A stretch of DNA of 64,000 nt from Symsagittifera roscoffensis (GCF_963678635.1 NC_087071.1:42980153-43044152), one strand, 5' to 3'. Counted from the stretch's first letter, positions 11,701-22,910 are shown. Notes: generated by a model from the sequence alone, not told the origin. Numbers and translations: made by a program.

Positions 11701-12738
11701 ATGAGGGTTGTGTGTCTATGTGGCTACGTTGAACGGTTTTGCAGCAGCTCTCGTATGTTCATTTTCTCATTGGTTAATACCGCCATTTGGAGAGTTGTTT
11801 GTCGATATCAGCACTCTACTGGCAGTGCGGTTGCTTGTTTCAGCGAGAATGGTGGTATGTTGAGAGGACTCCTCTAGCCTCGTGCTGGCTCTCCATGTGG
11901 AATAGCATGCCCTGACTGATAACTTCGATAACTGGTACAGAGAGTTCCACAAGACAGTCCAATGTTCACATTAAAAATTGTCGGCAGTTTTATTTTTCGT
12001 AGCCTCACTTTTTGCAGCTTGCCTGGTTTGCCGAGCTTAAGCATAAACTAAACCTTATCAATAGTTTTGAACGACTGCAGCTATTTACTCATGTGTATTT
12101 ATATATAACATCTGTTTTGTTTCAAACTAGCCTTAAACCCTGAACTCCCTTCTACCAGTCCCTCCCCGCTGATCGGTCAAGGTGAGTTTAGAAAATTAAT
12201 TGTACAATTCTTACCCCTTTAATCGGTTTAGGGGGAGAAACCCGAATTTTTCACAAGATAATTTTGAAAAACACGTTAAATCACATGCATAAGAGATTTT
12301 TTCAACGAACAAAAAAAAATGTCGAATTAATTATTTTGTGTTCTATCAAAAAAAACTTCTGTACAAAATATTTTGTGCGTTTGTGTGCATTTTTAGAATT
12401 AAACCATGTTTGGGAGGAAATTCTACTGTATGTTACTTAGGGGTGGATGTCGTTTGTATGGTTGATCTCTTTGGGTTTTTGAAACTTGTCTATTGTCAGT
12501 TAAGAAGTCCCTATATTCAAATATTTCGTCAGGCAATGATCAAGCAAACGTTTATCAAACTATCTGATTAGATTTACAACCATTTCTACGTTGAACAAAC
12601 TTTTTTCTCCAAAAAATGACCTAAAGTTTAAGCTTAACTTCTCACTATTTGTAGTTTTTCCGTAATTTGTACGATCGATCTGTGAATATGTTGGAAAGTT
12701 AATTTTATGGACAGAGTTCAACTTTGTACCTTTTCAGG
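11700..12738. other. No gene seen
   Basis: AT-rich sequence between the gag relic and the LTR of the next element. A plus-strand frame at 12338-12571 is short and matches nothing I know. Part of this could be the worn LTR or leader of the relic to the left. Confidence 0.35.
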
Positions 12739-12743
12739 GTGTG
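12739..12743. repeat. Target-site duplication GTGTG (left)
   Basis: GTGTG directly before the LTR at 12744 matches GTGTG directly after the LTR at 20297. Five bases is the usual Ty3/gypsy integration footprint. Confidence 0.8.
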
Positions 12744-13001
12744 TGTGATATGCGTTGCGATCTCGGTTGAAAACAAGTCGTAATTCAATACTGTATTTGG
12801 AATATTGAATTTAGATTTTTCTTTTCTTTTGTTTGAATTTGTTACTGAGAGCTAGATCAGTGTTACGAACTCTGATCTCTCACTTAGTCTCAATGTCATC
12901 ACACACTATGACCTTGAGTATACCATAAAAGTAATCAGTAAGCACCATAGGTTGGTTGTACATTCATAGACAATTACTGCTACTGTAGTAGCGGTATGAC
13001 A
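12744..13001 (-). repeat. 3' LTR of gypsy element (left on plus strand)
   Basis: 258 bp, TGT...ACA ends, about 98 per cent identical to 20040-20297 (roughly five differences). This low divergence points to a fairly recent insertion. On the minus strand a G-rich polypurine tract (plus 13004-13010) lies two bases before it. Confidence 0.95.
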
Positions 13002-13003
13002 CA

Positions 13004-13012
13004 CCCCCCTCG
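13004..13012 (-). other. Polypurine tract of gypsy element
   Basis: On the minus strand a GAGGGGGG run ends two bases before the 3' LTR, the expected place for the plus-strand primer. Confidence 0.7.
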
Positions 13013-13125
13013 GTGGAAGAAATAAATTATACAACATAAGTAGGATAATTTATTTAAAAAGAGTTCACTATACTCAGTTCATAGGAAAGTCTCTGGGTTA
13101 TTTAACGGTTTAATTTATAAAATTC

Positions 13126-14136
13126 TCAATTTTCTTCCAACTCTATTTCCAAACTCGGGTTCCATTCAACCCTTTCGTCTAGTGTAGCATACCCAAATTT
13201 TTGCATGAAGAGGTGTCTTTCGAGTCGTCTTACTTTTGATTCCATTGGTCTATCGCTTCGTTCCTTGAAGTCTCTTAATTGATTTCTATATTCCTGAAGT
13301 GCTTTCTTCAGAAGTGCTCCCCCTGTTAGGTTTTCTGATATCTCTTTTATTGAGAGCTTTATCGGGTCTCCAAAGCGTTTCGGTTCCTTGTTTTTCGTTT
13401 GCCTGGAGCTTCGTCTGATACCCGACTCTTCAGTACTCGACTCATCCGAAAATCCTTGTGGTGGTTCGAAAGTCGTATCTTTTTCCGAAATTTGTTGTGG
13501 ACTTCCTCTGATTTCATCTGCAACTCGCTGTATTTCTCGTTTTAGCAATTGGTCTGCATACTTCTCCCACTCGGACGGTGCTAAATTTCGATTGTGGAAT
13601 GTGTCGACTATGTCCTCTGAGTGTGTTTGGGAATCAATACATTTCAATTTCGACCGCTGTTTTGATTTAGGTGTAGAGCTTGACTGATTTTTGTTGTCTA
13701 ATTTTTCCGGCCTTGACGTGGATTGCTCCTGTCCCGGGTCGACTGCCGTCGCAGTTTGGCTTGTCCCCTGTTGCTGCTTGTTTTGATTTTTCTTTTCTTT
13801 CACTTTCTTTTCCGACTTCTTAGTGTCGTCTTCCTCTATAGTTGATTTTGGGCCCGCCAAATTTGGTTTTGCTCTTTTGATTGCCAAGTTCAGACCTCCC
13901 CCTGCTTCTGTGTCTTTTGAAGTCACTATTGTTTGGCTCTTTTGAAAACGCTCTATGGGATTCGTCGTATCTGCGATCTCCATTTCTAGTTGTAGTTCTT
14001 CATCTGATCCCAACTCCTCGAGTAATTCGGGGGAACTGATCCTCTTAAACTTTTTTGTAGGTTCCACCGATGGACTTTTACTCGCGCTTCGCTGATTTTC
14101 TTGTGTCAGTACCGTTTTAGATTGTGCAATATCCAA
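13126..14136 (-). CDS. Extra ORF after integrase in gypsy element, 336 codons
   Basis: An open frame of 336 codons immediately downstream of integrase and before the polypurine tract. It is highly charged: an acidic SPELLEELGSDEEL patch near residue 35, a long Lys/Gln/Ser-rich middle, then RRSSRQTKNKEPKRFGDPI near residue 240 and a helical, basic C-terminus. The RRSSR...P-RFGDPI motif resembles the tail that often follows integrase in gypsy polyproteins, so this may be the integrase C-terminal extension expressed separately or as part of Pol. No membrane segment is seen, so it is not an env. Function unknown. Confidence 0.7.
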   Translation of the reverse strand: MDIAQSKTVLTQENQRSASKSPSVEPTKKFKRISSPELLEELGSDEELQLEMEIADTTNPIERFQKSQTIVTSKDTEAGGGLNLAIKRAKPNLAGPKSTIEEDDTKKSEKKVKEKKNQNKQQQGTSQTATAVDPGQEQSTSRPEKLDNKNQSSSTPKSKQRSKLKCIDSQTHSEDIVDTFHNRNLAPSEWEKYADQLLKREIQRVADEIRGSPQQISEKDTTFEPPQGFSDESSTEESGIRRSSRQTKNKEPKRFGDPIKLSIKEISENLTGGALLKKALQEYRNQLRDFKERSDRPMESKVRRLERHLFMQKFGYATLDERVEWNPSLEIELEEN

Positions 14137-14177
14137 TTTCCTATAAATAGAGCCTGTAGACGTCTTGATCGTTGAGT

Positions 14178-15300
14178 CTATTTGGGAGCGATTTTCCCTT
14201 TTAGTTGTTTGGTTAGTGCTTGTCCGCTTTTTCTTAGTGGGTCCTTTCTGAGTATTGTTTTAGGTGGTGATTTACATTGCTTTTCCACTTTGTCCTCCAC
14301 AAATCCTTTCTCCCAAGAGTAAATCATCTCCTTTCGAAGATCGGGATTTAGTAGTCCAGTCTCGTCCACTAATCTTCTGATATCGTTTTTAGCCGCATCT
14401 CTTCTCTCGTTGTTCCAGCGGGCGTTCGCCTCCAACAACTCCTTTAGAGCTTTAGCCCTTTCTTTATCTCTGTCTGATGTTAGCTGCTGCTTGTGCAGTG
14501 GGCTTGTATCTCTGCTGAGTTGTCCCTTGCGTACTATTTTGAGATTCTCTCTCGACTGGTCAATTCTACGTTTCAATTGGCAAGCCGTCAGTGCTGAGCG
14601 TTCCAAGTGTTGTTTGTCTAAATAGTCAGAATTATTTAAAAATCTATCCCTCACAATTTTAAATTCTGTTTTTGGTAGTCTGCCAAAATGCGCTTGAAAT
14701 GGGGATACTTGAATGGTTTTCTGCTTGTTCCATCGTAAATCTCTCATTATAATCCTAAGACATAATTTGATTGATTTATTATTTTCTTCGAGCATCATCA
14801 CCCCAGTCTTCTTTTTATAGTTTGGATTGTACATTCGACCAAACCACAGCCTCGGTGGTCCCCCACCGGACAGAATTTTTGCTCGATATTGAGTTCCGAA
14901 CAGAATTTTTTTAGCGTTTTCCCCTTAGAACCTGAAAATTGGTCCGAACGAATTGATTCGGGAATCCCATGTGTGTCGATATATGATCTCAAGAATTTTA
15001 CTGTGCACTTCCCACTTGTAGATTTCGCAACCTTCACTGATGGAAATTTTGAGAATCGATCTATCGCTACTAGGAGGTAGATTTTTTTTCCTTTTTGATT
15101 TTCTATGGGCCCCGCGTAATTTAATTGTACTTCCTGTCCCGGCTGCGTGAGCAGTGGCAGTGGTTTTGACGCATTTTTCGAAATAAGATATTTTACATTC
15201 TTACCATATCTGGTACAGCTACGGCACTCCTCTGCCAGATCACAATGTCCTTATTCATGTGTGGCCACCACAGGTATTGCGCTGCTCCCAGCATAGCCTC
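14178..15300 (-). mobile_element. Integrase region of gypsy element (fossil part)
   Basis: Minus-strand frames at 14798-15037 and 14178-14834 read as integrase core: SKSTSGKC-VKFL-SYIDTHGIPESIRSDQ, then FCSELNIEQKFCPVGDHRGCGLVE and TIKRRLG. A Cys/His-containing N-terminal part lies near 15200-15300. The C-terminal part is long and basic. Broken. Confidence 0.8.
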
Positions 15301-16253
15301 TTGGCCTGGATGCCCTCAATGTATTCTTTTTAGGACAGCTTGTCTTAGTTGTACGGGGACTGCTATTTGGTTATTCACCAAGATGCAATCGTCCTGAACT
15401 GCCATCTGTGACAACAACGGGTTTGTATAATGTCCCGTTAGTTCAAAGCCTTGTTTGTCTCCTCTTTCTATCACTCGTCTAAGGCGCTCCATCCACGTGT
15501 CTTCGGTGGTTAATTCTGCTAGTAGACTTTAATCGAACAGTTTTGCTAAATTGCCCAGAGTCTCTTCTTGTTGCTGCTTCGGCAGTTTTGTTTTTCCCAG
15601 TCTCTTCGGCGGTTCTATTGAGCACACTTCCTCTTCACTCTCCGCCTCTTCTGTAGTCGTCAGGTCCATTTCTATTACCTGCACTTCACTTAGTTTCCTT
15701 TCCGCCTATGCGATTGGTTTAGTCAATGCTGAACTCGATTCATGTTCCGAGCTGTCCCTAACTTCTTGGGTGTGTGCCACCAGTTCTCTATTTTCCCGCA
15801 TATTGTCTTCTCCGCCTATTAGTTGTCAGAATTAGAGTAGTCTTTGATCTGCTTCTCTTTGTTGATCCGGTTCGAGCTGCAATTTCACTCGTGATGCTTG
15901 CCGTGTTTCACTGTCGGAGCTATCTCTGTTTTTCCGGCCACCTCAGATGATTTTTCTTTTACGCTGGACTGTCTCTGTGATCTCCTCCTCTTCCGAAAGT
16001 TCGTTTGTGTTGGATATTGAGCGGTTCCACCTTGAGTCCATTAAACTCTCTTCGCGTTCCTCGTTTCGCCATTCTTGTGGTGAGTCCGACCACCAATCGT
16101 ATGATGTGTTTCCTGACATCTCGTTCCTTGAGTCTGTTTTTTTCTTCCGCATTTCTCGTACTGGTTGTTTTACGATTTTTGAGTTATTTGAGACCGACTG
16201 TTTGTTGGGTTGATTTGACAAAAAAGTGATCTGTTTAAGTTGAGCTGCAGTGT

Positions 16254-17239
16254 TTAGCTGTTTTTGCAGTCGTGAAAACTGTTTTTTTTTTCGTTCCGGT
16301 CGAGCTTTGTTCGTTTTTGACCGTTTTGGTTGCTATAGCAACCATTACTTGATGACTGTTTCTTTGCATTCCTTCTAGAATATTCTAGAACGTTTTTGTT
16401 CCGGTTGAGCGACCCAGTTTCTTTAAGCCTACTGTTCCTGCAGTCGAACGCTTCAAGAAAGGAGTTTTTTGTCGCTACTACAAACTTTTCGTCTAATTCT
16501 GATTCGGGCCAGGGATCATTGAAAGGATCACGCGATAAATAATCAACTATGCCCATGTCCCTCCCCGGAATGTGAACTATTTTGAACTGATATGGCAATA
16601 ACCGGTCAACCCACCGGGTCAAACGTGATCGGTAGGTCTTGTTCGATTTGTTCCCATCCAGTGCTGATGAAGCGCTTTATGGTCTGTTGCAATGATAAAT
16701 GGTTTTCCCAAAAGGTAGTGTTTATATCTATCTACTGCCCAAACAACTGCCAGTAACTCCAATTCATTTGTTGAATATTTCTTTTCTTGGGCATTTAGAT
16801 ATCGGGATGCGAATGAAATTGGGACCCACAGGCCTTTATCATTTTGTTGTTCTAAAGTAGCCCCTAGCCCATCATGGCTAGCATCACATTTAACTCGTGT
16901 TTCTCGGGTAGCATCGTAATAATGTACTTTTGTTATCTTTGCCACAGCTTCTTTTATAGCATTAAATACTACCGTGTGTTCATCCCCCCACTCAAATTTT
17001 TTTACCGGGAGTTTCATGTTTTTTAGCTTTTTCTTTTGGTTCTCTTCTTTTAGAAGTGGTCTCAATTTTTCAGTCAGGCTGGCTGTGTTAGGTATAAATT
17101 TAGCTAAGTGATTTATACTTCCCAGAAATGAACTTAGCTGTTTAAGCGATTTCGGCGGGTTCAAATTTACCACCGCTTCCGTTTTAGTGATTTTTGGTCT
17201 GACCCCTGCTTCTGAGAGGTGATGACCTAACCAATTCAC
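16254..17239 (-). mobile_element. RNase H and thumb region of gypsy element (fossil part)
   Basis: Minus-strand frames show the RT connection (LKQLSSFLGSINHLAKFIPN) and RNase H: VKCDASHDGLGATLEQ, YSTNELELLAVVWAVDRYK, then RWVDRLLPYQFKIVHIPGRD. These are standard gypsy pol landmarks in the right order. A hydrophilic spacer follows at 15943-16221, before integrase. Confidence 0.85.
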
Positions 17240-17808
17240 TTCTTGTTTGAAAAATTCGCACTTTGATATTTCAATGCCAAATTTTCCGCATCCAATTTCT
17301 TTAATACTGCTTCTACCAAATTTCCATGTTCAATTTCACTTCCCTTTGACACAATGAGTATGTCATCCAGAAAACAGAACGTGTTTTTAGAGTGGTTGAT
17401 AGTTCTATCCATGGCCTTTTGAAATTCAGCTGGCATATCTGCTAAACCATAGAACCCTGTAGGTTCCGGTTGCTTTCCCGCCAACAATGTTGAAATTGCA
17501 TTGTTGAAATTGCATGTTGAAATTTAGGCAATTTCGGTGGGTTCAAATTTACCACCGCTTCCGTTTTAGTGATTTTTGGTCTGACCCCTGCTTCTGAGAA
17601 TTGATGACCTAACCAATTCACTTCTTGTTTAAAAAATTCGTACTTTGATAATTTCAATGCCAAATTTTCCTCATCCAATTTCTTTAATACTGCTTCTACC
17701 AAATTTCCATGTTCAATTTCACTTCCCTTTGACACAATGAGTATGTCATCCAGAAAACAGAACGTGTTTTTAGAGTGGTTGATAGTTCTATCCATGGCCT
17801 TTTGAAAT

Positions 17809-20040
17809 TCAGCTGGCATATCTGCTAAACCATAGAACCCTGTAGGTTCCGGTTGCTTTCCCGCCAACAATGTTGAAATTGCATTGTCTAGCTGTATCCG
17901 CAGCCAATTTTAATTGACTGTACGCATATTTCAAATCTAACACCAAAAAATATAGCGTACCCTTTTTGTTTTCAGTCACAATTTGGCTTACCCCATCAAT
18001 GAGTTCATCTACATTCGGCATTTCGTAATTGTTTTTAAACAATTGTCTATTGATTGGCTTCGCGTCCATTGCCAATTTTATCGAGTCGTCTTTCTTTACT
18101 GTTATCACAATCGGAGCGATAAAGCAATCACTCGTACATTTATCAAGTTTTGTTATATGACCTTCTGTCAACAACTTCTCGATTTCTTTTTCGACTTTAT
18201 CTTGTATGTGAATTGGGATTCTTCTCCCCTTTCCTTGAATCGGACATAATGGATATTTAAACTTTGAACTTACAATGTGATTTTTCGAAATTCCTTGTCT
18301 TTCAAATAATTTTTTAAATTGAGTGAAAAAATTTTCTTTCCAACCTTCTGACTGCTTGCACATGAGCACGTCAAACCTGGTGAGTTCCTTGGGCGCTGAT
18401 TTTTGTGTAGTAACTATTCCCACGTGTCCTTGCAAGTCTAGTCCCATGATACATCTGGTCTTTCGTTCTGATACCATAAAGGTGATGCCTTTTACCTCCC
18501 AGCCCGCTGACCTCAGATTGGTCTTTAGAGCTCCCAGTATACTGATCGGTTGTTTGTTGTAGTCAACGAATTTGGTTTGTAAATTCAGTTTATCTGACGG
18601 AATGAATCTTATTTTGTTTAATTTTTCCATAATTTCCTTCGTTGTCGCCCAATTGAGAAATGAAACTGGACTTCCCGTGTACACTGTTAATTGAATTATT
18701 TGGTTATCTATTTGTACCACGGCCTTTAGTGATTTTACTCGTTTCAATGTTGGATCTCGAATCGAATCTATTTTCTGAACTCGCATCATTTTTTCATTTG
18801 AATTGTTCCTCATTTCATTGATTCGATCTTTCACATATTTTGAAACTCTCTCGTTTTCCGGTTGATAGGTTTGTATCGACATAACATCAAACTCACTATA
18901 TGACCCAACACTTTCACTTATCTGATCGCATTCCTCTACCAATCCTTCCGAGTCTTCCGCAACTTCGCTTACTGGTTGGGATCTGCACATTTTTGAAAAA
19001 TGATTGGGTTTACCACAGTTTTTACAGGTTTTCCCCATCGCTGGACAATTTTTCAGATGTCCTTGGTCAAATGCCGTTCCATATCTATTACATGGTTTTG
19101 TTTTCGTGTTTTGATTCTTGTTAGTGTTTTGTCTTTTATTCGATTCTTTTCTGTTTGGAGTCTTTGTTGTCCCCGACAAATTTCGAACTGCCATAACAGG
19201 TTTTTGTTTTATTTTCACACCCGAGGTGTAAATGTTACTTGATCCCCATGTAACCACCGCTTTAGTCTTTTGGAACGCCATTGTGGTTAACTTGCTATGC
19301 TCGAATTTTATAGCCCTTTTCAGAACCTCTTCCGGGTCTAGGGTCTCGAATGTCAGCGTGTCCTGCAATATCATGTTTTTCATTTTTGAAATAAACAGGT
19401 CGCGGACTATTTCATTTTCCAATGCTCCCAGTTCTGATCGGGCTGCTTGTGCAGTTAACGCTTCGTGAAATGATTCCAGAGATTCTCCAGATTCTTGCAT
19501 TCTCATAAATAGCTTGTATCTTTCGTATGTTACACATTTCATCTTTTGAAACGAAACTTCTGCCAAGTTTGTAATTTCCCTGAACGTCCTTTTCGATATT
19601 TCAGCATGTGGGTTCTTTTGTAGGAATCTTTTCTTTCCCTCTGTACCCAAATACAAAAATAATCTGGACACCAATTTCTTTTGTACTTCGTTGTAGAAAA
19701 CAATGTGTCCGACTCGTGGGCCTCTTGTTTTTCTCTCTTCGTTCTCCAATACTACTCTATCCATTGCTAGCTTATCTCTAAGAATCCTAGCGTTCCTCGC
19801 ATCTTCATTCTCTCCGTCTCTCGGTGTTTCTGGGCGAGGTGGTGGTTCCTCTAATATGTCTTTTGGTTCTTCCAATATAATCTCTGGGTTCACATTTTCT
19901 TTGACCGTAACCGCCATGAGAAATTGTTTGAACCAGATTTTGAATTGCCACGGAGGGTCTAGATTCGCTGACGCCCAAAATACCGGAATTCCCATATCCG
20001 TTCTGTTATCTTGAGCTGCGAATCCTGCTGCCTGCGCCAT
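17809..20040 (-). CDS. Gag, protease and start of RT of gypsy element
   Basis: Minus-strand frame of 743 codons. Residues 1-270 are gag, with an extended helical capsid-like region. A CCHC knuckle (CKNCGKPNHFSKMC) lies near residue 345 and a retropepsin-like segment (VQIDNQIIQL...) near residue 450. RT fingers (GHITKLDKCTSDCFIAPIVITVKKD, FLVLDLKYAYSQLKLA) come near the end. The first ATG is formed by the last base of the LTR plus the TGG that opens the PBS, so a start at a later Met (for example residue 17) is possible. Gag and Pol share one frame here. It belongs to a broken element. Confidence 0.8.
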   Translation of the reverse strand: MAQAAGFAAQDNRTDMGIPVFWASANLDPPWQFKIWFKQFLMAVTVKENVNPEIILEEPKDILEEPPPRPETPRDGENEDARNARILRDKLAMDRVVLENEERKTRGPRVGHIVFYNEVQKKLVSRLFLYLGTEGKKRFLQKNPHAEISKRTFREITNLAEVSFQKMKCVTYERYKLFMRMQESGESLESFHEALTAQAARSELGALENEIVRDLFISKMKNMILQDTLTFETLDPEEVLKRAIKFEHSKLTTMAFQKTKAVVTWGSSNIYTSGVKIKQKPVMAVRNLSGTTKTPNRKESNKRQNTNKNQNTKTKPCNRYGTAFDQGHLKNCPAMGKTCKNCGKPNHFSKMCRSQPVSEVAEDSEGLVEECDQISESVGSYSEFDVMSIQTYQPENERVSKYVKDRINEMRNNSNEKMMRVQKIDSIRDPTLKRVKSLKAVVQIDNQIIQLTVYTGSPVSFLNWATTKEIMEKLNKIRFIPSDKLNLQTKFVDYNKQPISILGALKTNLRSAGWEVKGITFMVSERKTRCIMGLDLQGHVGIVTTQKSAPKELTRFDVLMCKQSEGWKENFFTQFKKLFERQGISKNHIVSSKFKYPLCPIQGKGRRIPIHIQDKVEKEIEKLLTEGHITKLDKCTSDCFIAPIVITVKKDDSIKLAMDAKPINRQLFKNNYEMPNVDELIDGVSQIVTENKKGTLYFLVLDLKYAYSQLKLAADTARQCNFNIVGGKATGTYRVLWFSRYAS
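20019..20039 (-). other. Primer binding site of gypsy element
   Basis: On the minus strand TGGCGCAGGCAGCAGGATTC directly follows the LTR. Its complement ends in GCCTGCGCCA with a T-arm-like GAATCC before it, as in the 3' end of a tRNA with discriminator G, which suits a serine tRNA. The tRNA identity is inferred. Confidence 0.7.
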
Positions 20041-20297
20041 GTGATATGCGTTGCGATCTCGGTTGAAAACAAGTCGTAATTCAATACTGTATTTGGAATA
20101 TTGAATTTAGATTTTTCTTTTCTTTTGTTTGAATTTGTTACTGAGAGCTAGATCAGTGTTACGAACTCTGATCTCTCAATTAGTCTCAATGTCATCACAC
20201 ACTATGACCTTGAGTATACCATAAAAGTAATAAGTAAGCACCATAGGTTGGTTGTACATACATAGACAATTACTGCTACTGCAGTAGCGGTTTGACA
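20040..20297 (-). repeat. 5' LTR of gypsy element (right on plus strand)
   Basis: 258 bp, pair of 12744-13001. TG...CA ends; followed by the target repeat GTGTG at 20298-20302. Confidence 0.95.
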
Positions 20298-20302
20298 GTG
20301 TG
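20298..20302. repeat. Target-site duplication GTGTG (right)
   Basis: Matches 12739-12743 exactly; see the left copy. Confidence 0.8.
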
Positions 20303-21484
20303 ATAGATGAAAAAATTCTTCAGCACGATGACTTTTCACTGGAGCTGTGATAACAAGTCACCATCGATCATCATAAGCACTCTTCTTTCACATATAACCA
20401 ATTTCGTATGTTGTAGAAAAAAAAGTCATATGCGTTCCTGATAACGAGTCACTTTCAAAACATGCTCGCCTGCCAGCAAGCCATAATAGCTGCAATTTCA
20501 TAAGATTGGCAAACCAAGAGCTCCAATTTGAATTAAATCAGATCCAGAACCCAATGTTTATAGAGAATTGCTTAGGGACATCACTTCTCTGTAAACAACA
20601 GTTGTTCACTGCTTAGACGTTTCTATGTCCTTTAAAGCAGATTGTGTGGTTCCACTGTTAAAAGAATTATATTTTTGTCATATTTTTTCTAGGGCTTAAT
20701 AAACTTAAGGAGTAAATTGTTTTAGAGCCTGTCTGAAACTTTCAAACGAAAAGTCATGTTCCACAAGCTGCATTGATTGAGAACCCCAAATTTCTTTGAA
20801 GTAATCATGCTTGCACTGTTGAACTGGAGAAAGACCAATTCAAGCTCTATAGATGCAAGTCCCAACAGCAAATCCGAGAAAAGTCTAAGTTTTTTCCATT
20901 ATATCGTTGTAAAACCAAAAAAAGTTAAGTTTTTTTCAATTGAAATAAGTAAATTTTAAATAAAATTCCGAATATTTTATAATTCATAATCCGTTTTTTT
21001 TTTGGCTGGGGGGGTTGGTGAAGAAAATATTGAAATATTGACTAAATGCGACGGAAGGGAGGGGAATAGTAGTGGAAAAGTGCTCGTTCACATAAGGTGG
21101 TGAGGGAAAATTAGGATGTAAAGGGCGCTGTTGGTGAATGGGGAGGAGGTATAGGCAAGTGGGAACCATGGAATTGATGCAGGTGAGTTTGGGGAGACGT
21201 TTAAATAATTTGTACAGACGTTTGATCAGAGGATATCAGAGGGATTTTCTGCAGCTGGATCTTAAGACTTTTTGGGGAATGATGGTTAATTAAATTGTCC
21301 AAAAATATGTTTAGCAACCTAACTCGTGTCATTTACACACATTAAACTCCCATTAAAAGAAAATGATTTCCTATCTTTTGAAAAATGGTTAATTTGAAAA
21401 TTCCTTTTTCCGGAAATTTGAAAATCCGAAGTTTCTACCTTTGTATTTGGCTGTGTTTTCGTTTTTATGTTTTCCAAGCAAAAT
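20303..21484. other. No gene seen
   Basis: Flank of the gypsy insertion. The sequence just right of it (GATAGATG...) is the continuation of the pre-insertion site at 12738. Short frames only. A G-rich patch lies at about 21003-21160. Confidence 0.35.
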
Positions 21485-21880
21485 CAGGCATCGCAAACAA
21501 TCATCGGATTGGTCGGGTGATATTATCATAATAGAGCCTTTTCAGTCGTGATTCGAACGAAACTAAAAAATTTTGAAAAAAAAATTTCAGTGTCGAAAAA
21601 AAAACAGGTTCAAAAAATTTATTTTTTGTTCTAATTTTGAGAGAATAAGATGAGCCAGCAGCCTTATTTTGTTTTTCAAACAATAGACTTCTCCCATACA
21701 ATCATCGGAATAGGGTCGAGTGATATATATTAAAGCCTTTTCAAACCTGATTCCAACATTAGAAATAAGTTTCGAAAAGTTATTCCACTGTCTAGAAAAA
21801 ATGATTCGAACTTTTTGAGTTCCAGTCTAATTTCGAGCAATCCTAGCGAGCGAGCAGGCTTATTATAAAACTATAAAAAG
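21485..21880. repeat. Two degenerate direct repeats of about 200 bp
   Basis: CAATCATCGGATTGG... at about 21499 with GAGCCTTTTCAG and GATTCGAAC recurs as CAATCATCGGAATAGGG at about 21699 with AAGCCTTTTCAAAC and GATTCCAAC. Further likeness runs to the GAGCAGGCTTATT end. Heavily diverged; no coding seen. Confidence 0.6.
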
Positions 21881-22269
21881 GATAAGACATAAATATTGAG
21901 TAAAATTACTTTTTGGACTTTTCGAGCAAAAAAAACAACAAATTATCAAATTCAAAACGTTTTTTCTGCAGAAAAGAATATAAAAGAAACGAGTTCTCAG
22001 TTCAAGTCCAAGAATCTCGAGCCGGCACTCGAACAAACAGAGTTTTTCAGATTACTTTCAGATAAATTTAATAAAAACATTAGAAACCTTTGGATTTTAG
22101 CATACTTTACAATTCTCTAAAAACAACCATCACGGCAACTAGCCCTCAACACGCAACGACAGATAACCGGATAATAGAAAAAAATAACCGAAAGAAGACG
22201 ACCACTTCCTCATAATGTCACAAATACAAAGATTTGAATTTTGACGACAACCGGATGCTTATACATGCA

Positions 22270-22910
22270 AAATACCCTAATTTGAACTGTCTTGGACAAC
22301 ACACTGAAAAGATTACATTTCAAGGCGAACATGTATCACTTACTACAAACTGACATCAAAATACTGACTTTTCTTGAATTTTTTTACAGCAGCCAGTTTA
22401 TGACAAACTACCCAGTTCGGTCAAGGGACAGTAAAATGCTTCAAAAAATCATTGCTTTTCATGTACATGTTACCATCCGTAACAAAAAAAAACTATTTGC
22501 TTGTTTTGACAACGGAAGCGGTGAAGCTCATTTGCTACAGTCGACATTGGACTATCTTCATCTATACAAAAACTTTTATACGAAGAGGTCTTCAGCAATA
22601 GATATCATGATTTGAAACAAATCAAAGAAAACTTAGTTACATTCTTACAATCTCGACAAGCAAATTTTATCAGATGTTCAGCCGAACAAAGTTACAGCAT
22701 CTGCAACAGATAGAACCAGCTGAAGACATCAACTTACCACATTTTCAAACTATTTTTGTTTCGTTTTTGTTTCGCGTTTGATAAAAAGGGCCGGCTATTG
22801 AGTGCACTGTTCGATGCACAGTCTCAACAACATCAAGTCACACATTTGTTCCCCGCAAAACTATATGCAACGATCAAAAACGTCTACATTGACTAACCCG
22901 CAAGAACTCC
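22270..22910 (+). mobile_element. Possible retroelement protein fossil (weak)
   Basis: A 107-codon frame (22292-22615) and later open stretches have protein-like composition. Two places look faintly like retroelement aspartic-protease surroundings: KKKLFACFDNGSGEAHLL near 22490 and KKGRLLSALFDAQSQQHQVTH near 22780. If so it is a BEL-like gag-protease relic, old and broken several times. A worn unknown gene is the alternative. Confidence 0.3.

Larger units (their letters stand above)
12744..20297 (-). mobile_element. Ty3/gypsy LTR retrotransposon, both LTRs present, broken
   Basis: A 7554-bp element on the minus strand, flanked by a GTGTG target duplication. Order on its own strand: 5' LTR (20297-20040), PBS, gag with CCHC knuckle (near 19000), retropepsin region (near 18700), RT (about 18250-17000), RNase H (about 17000-16500), a hydrophilic spacer, integrase (about 15300-14200), an extra ORF (14136-13126), polypurine tract and 3' LTR. 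RT shows FLDDILIVSKG; RNase H shows NELELLAVVWA and ATDHKAL followed by PGRDMGIVDYLSRDPF. Pol includes an internal duplicated segment. LTR divergence of about 2 per cent makes it the youngest of the gypsy copies in the window. It is broken, with roughly ten breaks; no copy here could encode all its own proteins. Confidence 0.95.

Noticed and set aside
13388-20014. Many plus-strand frames across the gypsy element
   Set aside because: They are reverse-strand shadows of gag-pol and the extra ORF.
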